Positions 28,263 to 36,051 of a stretch of 64,000 nt of DNA are shown here, piece after piece. The notes beneath the pieces are model-generated. The model did no database searches. It saw nothing but the letters and a program-made list of their open reading frames with translations, and was not told the origin of the DNA. Position numbers and translations under genes: made by a program. How positions within the stretch are numbered: position 1 is the stretch's first letter; every line of letters starts with the position of its first letter. The DNA comes from Polynucleobacter sp. MG-27-Goln-C1 (GTDB taxonomy: Bacteria > Pseudomonadota > Gammaproteobacteria > Burkholderiales > Burkholderiaceae), in contig NZ_JACVPM010000001.1 in assembly GCF_018881905.1 (NCBI RefSeq), forward strand, positions 620,001 through 684,000, in the 5' to 3' direction.

Positions 28263-28288
28263 CCTCTCTAACTCGATACCAGCAGGAT

Positions 28289-29770
28289 TTATTTCAGAGT
28301 TTTCTTCCTGCTGACTTGAATTTTTCCAGCCTTGACTGCCTGACAAAACACTTCATAGTCAGCATGATTCTGCTTTGCATAGGACTGAGCAAAACTGTAC
28401 ATCGCATCATCAAATTCTTGCGTTTCTCCACAATAACCAGAAATCATTGCAGCATCGCCTGAGCGGGCATGGCCCAAAGCAAGAGCCCAGCCAAATAGCT
28501 TGGCGTAATCAGGAAAGTTCTTGAGAGAAACGCCGCCAGGACCTACATTAATACCGCCCTTCATATCCCTTAGCTGACGAAGATAAAAGTGCTGATTAAG
28601 ATTAGCGCCGTCCATAACAAATCCTGAATTTAAGAAAATATCAGGAGCGCCTTGCAACAATCGCTGTCCAGCCACTACGCGGCGACCCATATTAGGATAA
28701 ATAGATTTACCAAGATAAGGAGTTAATACCGACTCCTGAGCCTCCTTATATTGCAAAAAAAGCGGATCTCTTGGGCTGTTACCTTCAAAATACAGCACCA
28801 TACAAGTCGTACCCACACTCCCCACACCCACCACCTTTCTAGCGTAATCCTTCAAGGCATAGTGCTGGAATAAGACCTGACGATCAGCCAATAAAGTGCT
28901 ACTGTAATTTAATAGTGCCCTATCGACCAGATCAACCATCGGCTTACCATCAATTGATTTATCAAAGTGCTCAATGAGCGGTGGCTTATTAATAATTTTG
29001 CGATTCTTGCCTACTATTGTTGTGAGCTTTTCCAATATCTGAATATTATTTTGCCCTTTCGTCTCTTTTAAATAGGCATCCAAAGTTTTTTGATGGGCGC
29101 TATTAAAGTGCTTACGAACATCTTTCTCTCCAATAAATTGCTGAGCAAGATCAAGATAGGGCATATGAGCATACTGAGCCATACGCTTTCGATACTCAGA
29201 GCTGATTCGATGCACTAATTTTTTGCAAATAGCTGGGCTACCACCCAAGGTTTCACAAGCGATGACGGCGCTGGCTACCAAGCGCTTTATGTCCCACTCC
29301 CAGCTACCCGGAAGGGTTTCATCAAAATCATTAATGCCAAACACTAAGCGATGCTCGGCCGTTCCAAATAAACCAAAGTTAGAGACATGCATATCCCCAC
29401 AAAGCTGAACAATGATGTTGGTGCTCGGTTGATTAGCCAAATCTTGCGCCATGATGGCGGCACCACCACGATAAAAGGCAAATGGCGATTGCAACATCCG
29501 CCCATAGCGAATGGGAATAAGTGATGCAATCCGCGACTCAGCCTGCTTCTGAAGAATTTCAATCGGACCAACCCGATGCTTTGGAGGGGTATATAGGGCT
29601 TGATCGGCAAAGCTAATAATCTTGCGTAAGGCCCTGCCATCTTTTAAACGCCTCTGAATGCTCAACTGCTTACCTTTGTGCGTCTTAACAGGCGTAAGGA
29701 CAGAAAATTTGCTTACAGATTTTGGTGTGGACTTGGATTGTGCTCTAGGGCTTTTTTTGGTGGCCGACAT
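28289..29770 (-). CDS. DUF2252 protein (kinase-like fold)
   Basis: A protein of about 493 residues after a basic Lys/Ser-rich leader. The DUF2252 family is recognised by MLQSPFAFYRGGAAIMAQDL, CGDMHVSNFGLFG, FGINDFDETLPGSWEWDIKRL and GHARSGDAAMISGYCG. The HGDxHxxNxG- and DFDxxxxG-like motifs resemble the catalytic and metal loops of aminoglycoside-phosphotransferase-type kinases, so a small-molecule phosphotransfer role is plausible, but no substrate is known. I start at ATG 29770 with GGAG upstream; the frame opens 9 codons earlier. It follows arsC on the same strand with about 60 bases between. Confidence 0.85.
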   Translation of the reverse strand: MSATKKSPRAQSKSTPKSVSKFSVLTPVKTHKGKQLSIQRRLKDGRALRKIISFADQALYTPPKHRVGPIEILQKQAESRIASLIPIRYGRMLQSPFAFYRGGAAIMAQDLANQPSTNIIVQLCGDMHVSNFGLFGTAEHRLVFGINDFDETLPGSWEWDIKRLVASAVIACETLGGSPAICKKLVHRISSEYRKRMAQYAHMPYLDLAQQFIGEKDVRKHFNSAHQKTLDAYLKETKGQNNIQILEKLTTIVGKNRKIINKPPLIEHFDKSIDGKPMVDLVDRALLNYSSTLLADRQVLFQHYALKDYARKVVGVGSVGTTCMVLYFEGNSPRDPLFLQYKEAQESVLTPYLGKSIYPNMGRRVVAGQRLLQGAPDIFLNSGFVMDGANLNQHFYLRQLRDMKGGINVGPGGVSLKNFPDYAKLFGWALALGHARSGDAAMISGYCGETQEFDDAMYSFAQSYAKQNHADYEVFCQAVKAGKIQVSRKKTLK

Positions 29771-29830
29771 GCCTGCTCCAATGTGAATGATGAACACATT
29801 ATTACAGCACCCCGAAGAATCACAAAATAG

Positions 29831-30340
29831 CTACTGGCTAAACTTAATTCTATGGTGAATACTTTGTAGGCGCTCTCTCAGCTCCAAGCGATCCAACTTA
29901 GCTATAGGCAGATCCAAGAGTAATTCAATCCGATTGCGCAAACCAATTTCTACCTGCTTGAACGCATGCACCATTGCCTCATTACCACCTTCGACTGCCG
30001 CTGGATCCGGAAACCCCCAATGGGCTGTTGACGGATGGCCTGGCCAGTATGGGCAATCCTCCCCGACTGCGGAATCACATAAGGTGATAATAAAATCCAT
30101 CTTTGGTGCACTCTGGCGCCCAAATTCATCCCAACTCTTGCTCCTAAGAACTTGCAATGGGTAACTCATCGATTTGATTAACTCTATCGCTATTGGGTGG
30201 ACCTTCCCAACCGGCTTTGCTCCTGCAGAAAAACCTACAAATCGACCATGACTTAGAGTGGTAGCAAGAGCCTCAGCAAGAATTGATCTGGCAGAATTTC
30301 CAGTACACAGAAATAAAATATTGTGGGAATCACTCATCAC
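29831..30340 (-). CDS. arsC: Arsenate reductase / low-molecular-weight phosphatase family
   Basis: A 169-residue protein of the LMW tyrosine phosphatase fold. The catalytic loop near the N terminus is FLCTGNSARS (C-x5-R-S), and the closing Asp loop WGFPDPAA is typical of the thioredoxin-coupled ArsC subgroup, with ITLCDSAVGEDCPYWPG supplying the shuttle cysteines. It reduces arsenate to arsenite. No ars efflux pump or ArsR is nearby. A small unknown ORF starts the unit, and a triple PhoB-box-like site precedes it. Confidence 0.9.
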   Translation of the reverse strand: MMSDSHNILFLCTGNSARSILAEALATTLSHGRFVGFSAGAKPVGKVHPIAIELIKSMSYPLQVLRSKSWDEFGRQSAPKMDFIITLCDSAVGEDCPYWPGHPSTAHWGFPDPAAVEGGNEAMVHAFKQVEIGLRNRIELLLDLPIAKLDRLELRERLQSIHHRIKFSQ

Positions 30341-30349
30341 GATTTATTT

Positions 30350-30535
30350 TTAAATAATTTCATCTAGCTTCAATGCGAATTTGCTATCTACAACAAAGGT
30401 GTTTGCAGCAGTTCGTAATTGAAATAATTCGGATGCAAGTAATTGCTGATTTGGATCACTCTGAGCTAAATTGACTATGGACTCAGGTTGATGAAGAATG
30501 CGGGATAAATTGCTTTTCATTTCAAGAGTCATCAT
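30350..30535 (-). CDS. Possible small protein upstream of arsC
   Basis: A 61-residue hydrophilic frame starting MMTLEMKSNLSRILHQPESI, with no recognised family. Support is contextual: it is in line with arsC 9 bases upstream, and a PhoB-box-like triple repeat lies about 57 bases before it. The ribosome site is weak. It may be a genuine small protein or merely the leader of the arsC transcript. Confidence 0.4.
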   Translation of the reverse strand: MMTLEMKSNLSRILHQPESIVNLAQSDPNQQLLASELFQLRTAANTFVVDSKFALKLDEII

Positions 30536-30591
30536 GCTCAATCGCTTTCAAATCAGTGTGCGTGGATTCATCCCAATACTAGAGAGCTAAT

Positions 30592-30620
30592 ATTTCAGTT
30601 TGATTAAAGTAATGTGACAG
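30592..30620 (-). promoter_or_regulatory. Candidate PhoB box before the arsC unit
   Basis: On the minus strand three blocks lie 11 bases apart: CTGTCAC (30614-30620), CTTTAAT (30603-30609) and CTGAAAT (30592-30598), with spacers ATTA and CAAA. Matches to CTGTCAT/C are 7/7, 5/7 and 5/7, the best set in the window. A possible -10 (TAGTAT) starts about 10 bases further on. Found by eye. Confidence 0.5.
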
Positions 30621-30661
30621 GATTTTTTCGCTAAGCTTCAATTACTCTAATCTGTCACATT
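30611..30661. repeat. Perfect 10-base inverted repeat between divergent genes
   Basis: AATGTGACAG (30611-30620) and CTGTCACATT (30652-30661) are exact inverted copies with 31 bases between. Each copy contains CTGTCAC, a full PhoB half-site, one facing the arsC unit and one facing the outer-membrane protein gene at 30707. Confidence 0.6.
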
Positions 30662-30706
30662 GACACGATAGCTTGAGGGCTTTACTTAAGATAAGTCACT
30701 CCAGCA

Positions 30707-31543
30707 ATGCGCTTGGTTGTCCTACCCCTCCTTTTGATCCCCATTCTTAGCTATGCGTTTGAGCCTCTCAATACAGATGATGCAGGAACTGTTGCTATAG
30801 ATCGAAATCAAATAGAGCAATATTTTTTTAAAACTGCATCGCATGGTGGCGGTAAAAATAATACGATAGATATTCTTACCCCAGGAGAGGAATATTTCGG
30901 CGGTGAAAACGCCAAAGCATTTCCACTCACCTACACCCGCGGTATTACGGATAATCTGGAGGCTTCCATAGGAGGCACTTATTTTGCAAATCCGCAAGGC
31001 AATTATTCACCAGTAGCAAATAAGGTTATTGCGTTTAAATGGAGATTTGCTCAAGGAGATCAGGGGGAATGGGCACTAGCGATAAAGCCTAGTTTTACAT
31101 TGCCTGGATCGCAACAGCAGCAGGTGCATGGATTAGATCTTGCTCTCCCCAACTACGGCATTAATCTGATTGGCTCTCGGTATTGGAATGAAGTTGAATT
31201 GCACATCAATGCTTCTTATATGAACTCTCCCTACAATACCAATTATCAAATTGGTATGAGCTCTGACCCAAATCGAACTAACATCCTATTCTTTTCAGTC
31301 GCACCAGTTTGGACGGTTTTGAAGGGTGTGAGATTGGCGATAGATGTAGGCATTACAACCAATCCACCTAGTAACGAGCAATATTTAACAAGCTACGCGC
31401 TATTAGCAGCCATCCTCTCGGCAACAGATGATTTGGATATTGGGCTATCGTATATGCGCAGTGCAACTAATGTGGGAGTAATCCTCTCCCAAAGTGGGGC
31501 GAGCTCTTCACGATCTGAAATTGGATTTACCTGGAGATTCTAA
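30707..31543 (+). CDS. Outer-membrane beta-barrel protein of the MetA-like (Phenol_MetA_deg) type
   Basis: A 278-residue protein with a short signal peptide (MRLVVLPLLLIPILSYA) followed by FEPLNTDDAGTVAIDRNQIE, the usual mature start of the PF13557-like outer-membrane family once linked to phenol degradation. Alternating hydrophobic strands and the C-terminal SEIGFTWRF with terminal Phe indicate a barrel. Function is unknown. It overlaps the next gene by one base (TAATG at 31541-31545), so both are translated together, and the inverted CTGTCAC repeat lies upstream. Confidence 0.78.
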   Translation: MRLVVLPLLLIPILSYAFEPLNTDDAGTVAIDRNQIEQYFFKTASHGGGKNNTIDILTPGEEYFGGENAKAFPLTYTRGITDNLEASIGGTYFANPQGNYSPVANKVIAFKWRFAQGDQGEWALAIKPSFTLPGSQQQQVHGLDLALPNYGINLIGSRYWNEVELHINASYMNSPYNTNYQIGMSSDPNRTNILFFSVAPVWTVLKGVRLAIDVGITTNPPSNEQYLTSYALLAAILSATDDLDIGLSYMRSATNVGVILSQSGASSSRSEIGFTWRF

Positions 31544-32526
31544 TGACATCCAAACACCATAAACCTAACGCATTAATCTTGATATTTACAGTTTTGATGT
31601 TTTTACCTCTTCAGAGCGCCGAGGCGGAAGTATTTAAGTTTGTCGCACTGGGTGATATGCCCTACTCTCAACCAGCAGACTTTGGTAGATTTGAGCGACT
31701 CATCAAAACCATTAATTCTAAAAAACTCGCATTCTCAATTTTTGTAGGGGATACAAAATCTGGCAGTACTCCTTGTAGTAATGAGCATACCCAGAAAATG
31801 ACAGGCTATTTCAACTCGTTTAAATCCCCTTTGATTTACAGTATTGGCGATAACGAATGGACTGACTGCCATCGCATTTTGGCAGGAGGATATAACCCTC
31901 TGGAGCGCTTAGACTATATCCGCGCGACTCAATTTTATTCTGCCAATAGCTTTGGAACAGTGAAATTAAAGCTGCAGCGTCAGGCAGATGTAATGCCAAG
32001 TTTTAGTAAATATGTAGAAAATTCCCTGTGGACTAGGGGCGGCTTCTTATTTGTAAACGTCCATATCCCGGGCTCCAACAACAATCTTGGGCGAGATGAA
32101 GAATCCAATAAAGAGTACGCATTGCGCAACCAAGCGAACTTAGCATGGATAAATCACGCCTTTGATCTAGCAGCAGCAAAAAAATACATAGGAATCATTT
32201 TTGCATTCCAAGCTGATATCTTTTACTCCGTTGAAACGGCTAATGGTGCCAATAGCGGCTATCGCGAGACCGTATCCACCTTACGAGATCGATCTGAGAG
32301 CCTACCGATCCCCATGCTCTTGATACATGGCGATAGTCACCAACTAAAAATAGATCAACCCCTACTCAACAGGAATAATAAGCCACTAGAAAATGTATAC
32401 AGACTCGAGGTGATGGGCGCAGACCAAGTACAAGCGGTCGAAGTGCAAGTGAACCCACAAGAATCCAGCCCTTACAGCTTTCGCCCACTTTTAATTCCCT
32501 TGAATGTCATTGGTGATGAAAAATAA
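31543..32526 (+). CDS. Secreted metallophosphoesterase-like protein
   Basis: A 327-residue exported protein (signal peptide about 1-28, ending SAEA-E). Calcineurin-like motifs are spaced as expected: ALGDMPYS (GD-x), VGDTKSGS (GD), SIGDNEW (GDNE in place of GNHE) and a C-terminal LLIHGDSHQLKID (GH-x-H replaced by HGDSH). It is probably a divergent periplasmic or surface phosphoesterase, perhaps a phosphodiesterase; the altered motifs leave catalysis unproved. It is translationally coupled to the outer-membrane protein. Confidence 0.72.
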   Translation: MTSKHHKPNALILIFTVLMFLPLQSAEAEVFKFVALGDMPYSQPADFGRFERLIKTINSKKLAFSIFVGDTKSGSTPCSNEHTQKMTGYFNSFKSPLIYSIGDNEWTDCHRILAGGYNPLERLDYIRATQFYSANSFGTVKLKLQRQADVMPSFSKYVENSLWTRGGFLFVNVHIPGSNNNLGRDEESNKEYALRNQANLAWINHAFDLAAAKKYIGIIFAFQADIFYSVETANGANSGYRETVSTLRDRSESLPIPMLLIHGDSHQLKIDQPLLNRNNKPLENVYRLEVMGADQVQAVEVQVNPQESSPYSFRPLLIPLNVIGDEK

Positions 32527-32558
32527 ATAGCAAGGGCTTGGAATGTAGCTATGGAGTA

Positions 32559-32669
32559 TTAACTCCCAAGGCGATGGTTGAGGTAACGGTTTGCATAGGC
32601 CACCCTTGCTTCGCGCCACATCAACAAGGCTTTAATGATTAATTTTTTCATATCAGCAGATCCATTCAT
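32559..32669 (-). CDS. Possible small basic protein
   Basis: A 36-codon frame on the minus strand reads MNGSADMKKLIIKALLMWRE and ends YLNHRLGS; a start at ATG 32651 would give 30 residues. The peptide is strongly basic and would form an amphipathic helix. The ribosome site is weak and no family is recognised. It is the only protein-like signal I see in the 297-base gap 32527-32823 apart from the leader ORF at 32765. Confidence 0.35.
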   Translation of the reverse strand: MNGSADMKKLIIKALLMWREARVAYANRYLNHRLGS

Positions 32670-32764
32670 GGTTATGGAGAGACTCTTAAGAGGAATATGC
32701 CCTCATAAGAAAATTCATCATAGATACACAATGAGTCAGTAGTATGTCAAAGGCTATTTAAATC

Positions 32765-32827
32765 ATGACATCCTTACAATCTTTAGTTCGAATGCCATAT
32801 CACAATCAAAGCAATCTCCTACCGTGA
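32765..32827 (+). CDS. Possible leader peptide of the ZntB/CorA gene
   Basis: A 20-codon frame, MTSLQSLVRMPYHNQSNLLP, whose TGA stop overlaps the GTG start of the next gene (GTGA at 32824-32827). AAGG lies about 11 bases before its ATG, while the GTG of the transporter has no ribosome site of its own. Coupled or regulatory translation is therefore likely. Leader peptides control Mg2+ transporter genes in enterobacteria; a similar role here is an inference. Confidence 0.45.
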   Translation: MTSLQSLVRMPYHNQSNLLP

Positions 32828-33834
32828 ACCAAAATCTAAATCTCCCCTTCCCAATTAATGGCGTCGTCTTTGCTTGGGCCATGACTAGCTCAGGCAAAAA
32901 TCATGAAATTCCCCTGTTTGAGATTGCCGAGGCACTAAACAATCCAGACATATCAATCTGGCTTCACCTCAATCTATCCAACTCCCAAGTTCAGCGTTGG
33001 CTTAAAAATACCAACTTAGTGCCGGAGCGCGTTGTAGAAATGATTGATGAAGGGGTAACCCGAAGCCGACTAGAGAGAATTGAAAATCTAGATGACTGCT
33101 TACTCATGGTGATGAATGATTTTCATCAAGAGTTTGGAGAAAAGGATGGCGATTCAAGTCTGGGCACTTTATGGGCAATTCTCACGCCTCGACTGATGAT
33201 ATCCCTTAGAAATAATCCGCTAAGAACAACGGATAAATTACGCTCAGATTTAAAAAATGGGCAATTAAACCCGTGTTCAGCCATTGAACTATTTCACGAG
33301 CTAATTGATTTACGCGCAGAGTATTTAAGAACTCTTCTGATGCGCCTATCCGAAACCATGGATGATTTAGAGGAGATCTTACTTAAGGGCAAGGAATTGC
33401 CTGAGCATGAATACTTAGGTCGAATACGCATTCAATGCAGTCGCCTACGTCGCCAGTTCTCACCTGAACTCATCGCCCTGCATCGCCTGCAAAAGCGTCT
33501 GCCTTACTGGTTTTCTGATGAGGATAAGTATCGATTGAATGATGACTTAGACCTACTCTCCTATTTGGTTCAGGAAATCTCCAACTTATATGACCGCGCT
33601 AAGGTGCTTCAAGATGAACAGTCGGCACACGTTGCTGAATTTAATGCGCGCAATTTGCAGGTTTTGTCTGTGATGACTGTGATCTTCTTGCCTATGACCC
33701 TGCTAACCGGCATTATGGGTATGAATATGGAAGACCTTCCGGGACTCAAGGAGTCCTTCTACATTGTGATGACCTTGATGGCTAGTGCTGGTGCTGCCGT
33801 ATATATTGCGCTTAAAGTTAGAAAAATTATTTAA
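32824..33834 (+). CDS. CorA-family metal transporter, ZntB-like
   Basis: A 336-residue 2-TM-GxN channel-type transporter. A large cytoplasmic domain with long helices (about 1-270) is followed by two membrane helices; the first ends in TLLTGIMGMNMEDLPG, the GMN pore signature of CorA. The N-terminal VVFAWAM...WLHLNLSN pattern is closer to ZntB, so Zn2+ or Mg2+ are both possible. The start is GTG at 32824. It is followed after 53 bases by a short mgtC-like gene. Confidence 0.9.
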   Translation: MNQNLNLPFPINGVVFAWAMTSSGKNHEIPLFEIAEALNNPDISIWLHLNLSNSQVQRWLKNTNLVPERVVEMIDEGVTRSRLERIENLDDCLLMVMNDFHQEFGEKDGDSSLGTLWAILTPRLMISLRNNPLRTTDKLRSDLKNGQLNPCSAIELFHELIDLRAEYLRTLLMRLSETMDDLEEILLKGKELPEHEYLGRIRIQCSRLRRQFSPELIALHRLQKRLPYWFSDEDKYRLNDDLDLLSYLVQEISNLYDRAKVLQDEQSAHVAEFNARNLQVLSVMTVIFLPMTLLTGIMGMNMEDLPGLKESFYIVMTLMASAGAAVYIALKVRKII

Positions 33835-33887
33835 CACCTCGTTTTTTATAGAAGTCCTAGTAAAACTTCAAATGTATAAAAGGGTAT

Positions 33888-34364
33888 ATGGAATATTGGA
33901 ACTTGTATGGTGAGATGGTTATTCGCCTTCTTCTGGCACTATTGGCCGGAATAATTTTGGGCTTAAATCGTTGGTTGCACCACAAATCTGCAGGCATTCG
34001 AACCCACTCGCTCGTAGCGATTGGCTCGGCTACGGCCGTACTCTCGATAGGACACCTTGGCTCAACTGATGTTCAAGCCCTAAGTCACGTATTGCAGGGT
34101 CTGATCACTGGTTTAGGATTTTTGGGCGCAGGCGTGATTATTAGGGAGCGCAGTTCAAATCGAGTTCATGGTCTGACCACTTCAGCGAGCATCTGGTCTT
34201 GCGCCCTAATTGCTGCGGCATTCGGGGCTGGTGAGCTCATTCTAGGTGGTTTAGCGCTGACTGCAATCATTATTACCCTCATCATAGGGGGTCCACTAGA
34301 GCAGCTATTGAGCAGACTCACTGGGGTCAAGCGCGAATCAGAAATTTCCCCAGATTCAGACTAA
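33888..34364 (+). CDS. Short MgtC/SapB-family protein
   Basis: A 158-residue protein with only the membrane part of the family. The signature is LLALLAGIILGLNRWLHHKSAGIRTHSL, then [26 protein letters not shown]. It lacks the ACT-like C-terminal domain of the first MgtC in the window. It follows the ZntB/CorA gene on the same strand, which suggests one metal-responsive unit. Function of the short forms is unknown. Confidence 0.88.
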   Translation: MEYWNLYGEMVIRLLLALLAGIILGLNRWLHHKSAGIRTHSLVAIGSATAVLSIGHLGSTDVQALSHVLQGLITGLGFLGAGVIIRERSSNRVHGLTTSASIWSCALIAAAFGAGELILGGLALTAIIITLIIGGPLEQLLSRLTGVKRESEISPDSD

Positions 34365-34394
34365 AAACCGCATTTAAAGGCGAAAAAATCAGTT

Positions 34395-34412
34395 TTGTCA
34401 TATTACTTTGCT
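34395..34412 (+). promoter_or_regulatory. Weak PhoB-box-like pair before the Lys/Asp-tailed gene
   Basis: TTGTCAT (34395-34401; 6/7) is followed 11 bases on by CTTTGCT (34406-34412; 4/7) with an A/T-only spacer, 40 bases before the ATG at 34452. Ten matches of fourteen can arise by chance, so this is a weak candidate. Confidence 0.25.
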
Positions 34413-34451
34413 AGCATTTGATCGTTCTGATTACTTTTACCTGGAAAACCC

Positions 34452-34676
34452 ATGAGCGATTACAAATATGAAGATGCTGTAAAACAGCTTCAAGAGTCCG
34501 GCGCCATTGGCTTACAAGACTTTAAAAACCTGTCTTATGAAGATTTAAATGAACTTCTTGAGGAAATCAAGGTCTGGTGTCTCTATGCAAACGGTAAGCT
34601 AGATAAGCTCCCGAAAGAATCCAAAAAGAAAAAAGACAAGAAGGATAAGAAAGACAAGAAGGATAAAAAGGATTAA
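34452..34676 (+). CDS. Small protein with a Lys/Asp repeat tail
   Basis: A 74-residue protein. Residues 1-55 form a compact acidic helical head (YKYEDAVKQLQESGAIGLQD, then LSYEDLNELLEEIKVWCLYA); residues 56-74 are a low-complexity tail built from KKDKKD units. No family is recognised. It ends 15 bases before the convergent phoR gene. Its tail, rich in Lys with acidic residues, resembles tracts that hold polyphosphate, but binding is only a guess. Confidence 0.65.
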   Translation: MSDYKYEDAVKQLQESGAIGLQDFKNLSYEDLNELLEEIKVWCLYANGKLDKLPKESKKKKDKKDKKDKKDKKD

Positions 34677-34691
34677 GTCAGCTCAGCATTC

Positions 34692-35990
34692 TTAAGCAAC
34701 AACACGCTCCTTAGGGAAGCGTAAGGTAAAAGTACTCCCCTTGCCGGGAGTGCTCTCAATAATCAATTGGGCTTGATGGCGATTAGCAATATGTTTGACG
34801 ATTGCCAATCCAAGCCCAGTTCCCCCAGTATCCCTAGATCTACTTCTATCTACCCTATAGAAACGCTCAGTCAATCGCGAGAGGTGCTCTGAAGCGATTC
34901 CGGGGCCGGTATCAGTAACCGAAAACTCGCCCTCTCCAATCTCATTCAAGTGCCAATTGGCAGTAATTGAACCAATGTCTGGAGAATAGCGGATCGCATT
35001 GGAAACGAGGTTACCGAATGCCGAGAGAATCTCTCGCTCTTCGCCCATCAAATTACAGGGACTGGAAACCTCAAAATTAAAGGCATGATGCCCCTGAGAA
35101 AGCGCCTCAGCATCATTCTTGAGCAAAGCCATTAGGGTTGGAATATTTACTACCTGCATCGGAGCCGGCAAAGTATTGGACTCCAGGTTTGCGAGAGTCA
35201 ATAAGTCCTCAACCAAACTCTTCATACGCTGAGCCTGAGACATCATCATTTCAAAATATTGACTTTGTTGTGCCTTGTCCAAATCGAGTGATTGCATTGT
35301 TTCTAAAAACCCCATCAATACAGTTATTGGGGTCCTCATTTCATGAGATACATTGGCCACGAAATCCCGTCGCATGGCATCCGCTTTTTGCAAATCGGTG
35401 ACGTCCTGGACAAGCAAGAGATGTCGCTTATCGCCAAACGGGAAAGCTTGCAACATGAGACTGAGGTTTGCGCCCCGCCCCATGCGCTCAAGCAGCAATG
35501 GCTCCTCGAATTGACGCTTATAAAGATATTGAACAAATTCTGGACGACGAATGAGAAAGTTGATTCTCTGCAGCGCATCACGTTTAAAGTTCAATCCGAA
35601 AAAATGTTCGGCAATCGCATTGCACCATTCAATCTGATCTTGATCATCTAGCATCACAATACCATTTGGCGATGCCTGAAAGGCCTCAATAAAACGATCG
35701 TGCTGCTTTTCAATTGATAGGATTTGCTGCTTAAGATTGCGAACTAAACGCTGCAGACGAAAAAAAATCTCTTCCCAGTAACCGCTAGGCAAAGGCATAG
35801 TTTCAACGGCATCGGCAACGGTATATTTTCGTAAACGAGCTAAATTTACATACGAATAAATGAGAGGGATTGCCAGCACACAAATTGCGGCCGCAATAGC
35901 TGAAAAAGGGCCTAGATTGGCTAATGCTAATGAAGCAGCAATAAATGCCAAGAAAATGAGCAGAGCAAAACGAGTGATAACGGATAACAT
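34692..35990 (-). CDS. phoR: Phosphate-regulon sensor kinase
   Basis: A 432-residue histidine kinase with two N-terminal membrane helices (about 5-50), a PAS domain (about 95-195), the dimerisation/phosphoacceptor site NVSHEMRTP with H216, and a HATPase domain with NLVSNAIRYS, DTGPGI and GTGLGLAIVKH. It senses phosphate through PstSCAB-PhoU and phosphorylates PhoB. It is the last gene of the pst-pho unit, 61 bases after phoB. Confidence 0.95.
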   Translation of the reverse strand: MLSVITRFALLIFLAFIAASLALANLGPFSAIAAAICVLAIPLIYSYVNLARLRKYTVADAVETMPLPSGYWEEIFFRLQRLVRNLKQQILSIEKQHDRFIEAFQASPNGIVMLDDQDQIEWCNAIAEHFFGLNFKRDALQRINFLIRRPEFVQYLYKRQFEEPLLLERMGRGANLSLMLQAFPFGDKRHLLLVQDVTDLQKADAMRRDFVANVSHEMRTPITVLMGFLETMQSLDLDKAQQSQYFEMMMSQAQRMKSLVEDLLTLANLESNTLPAPMQVVNIPTLMALLKNDAEALSQGHHAFNFEVSSPCNLMGEEREILSAFGNLVSNAIRYSPDIGSITANWHLNEIGEGEFSVTDTGPGIASEHLSRLTERFYRVDRSRSRDTGGTGLGLAIVKHIANRHQAQLIIESTPGKGSTFTLRFPKERVVA

Positions 35991-36051
35991 ACGACAATAT
36001 TAGAGCATCCCGACAATCGGAATAAAAAACCCGATGGGAGCAGCTATCTAC

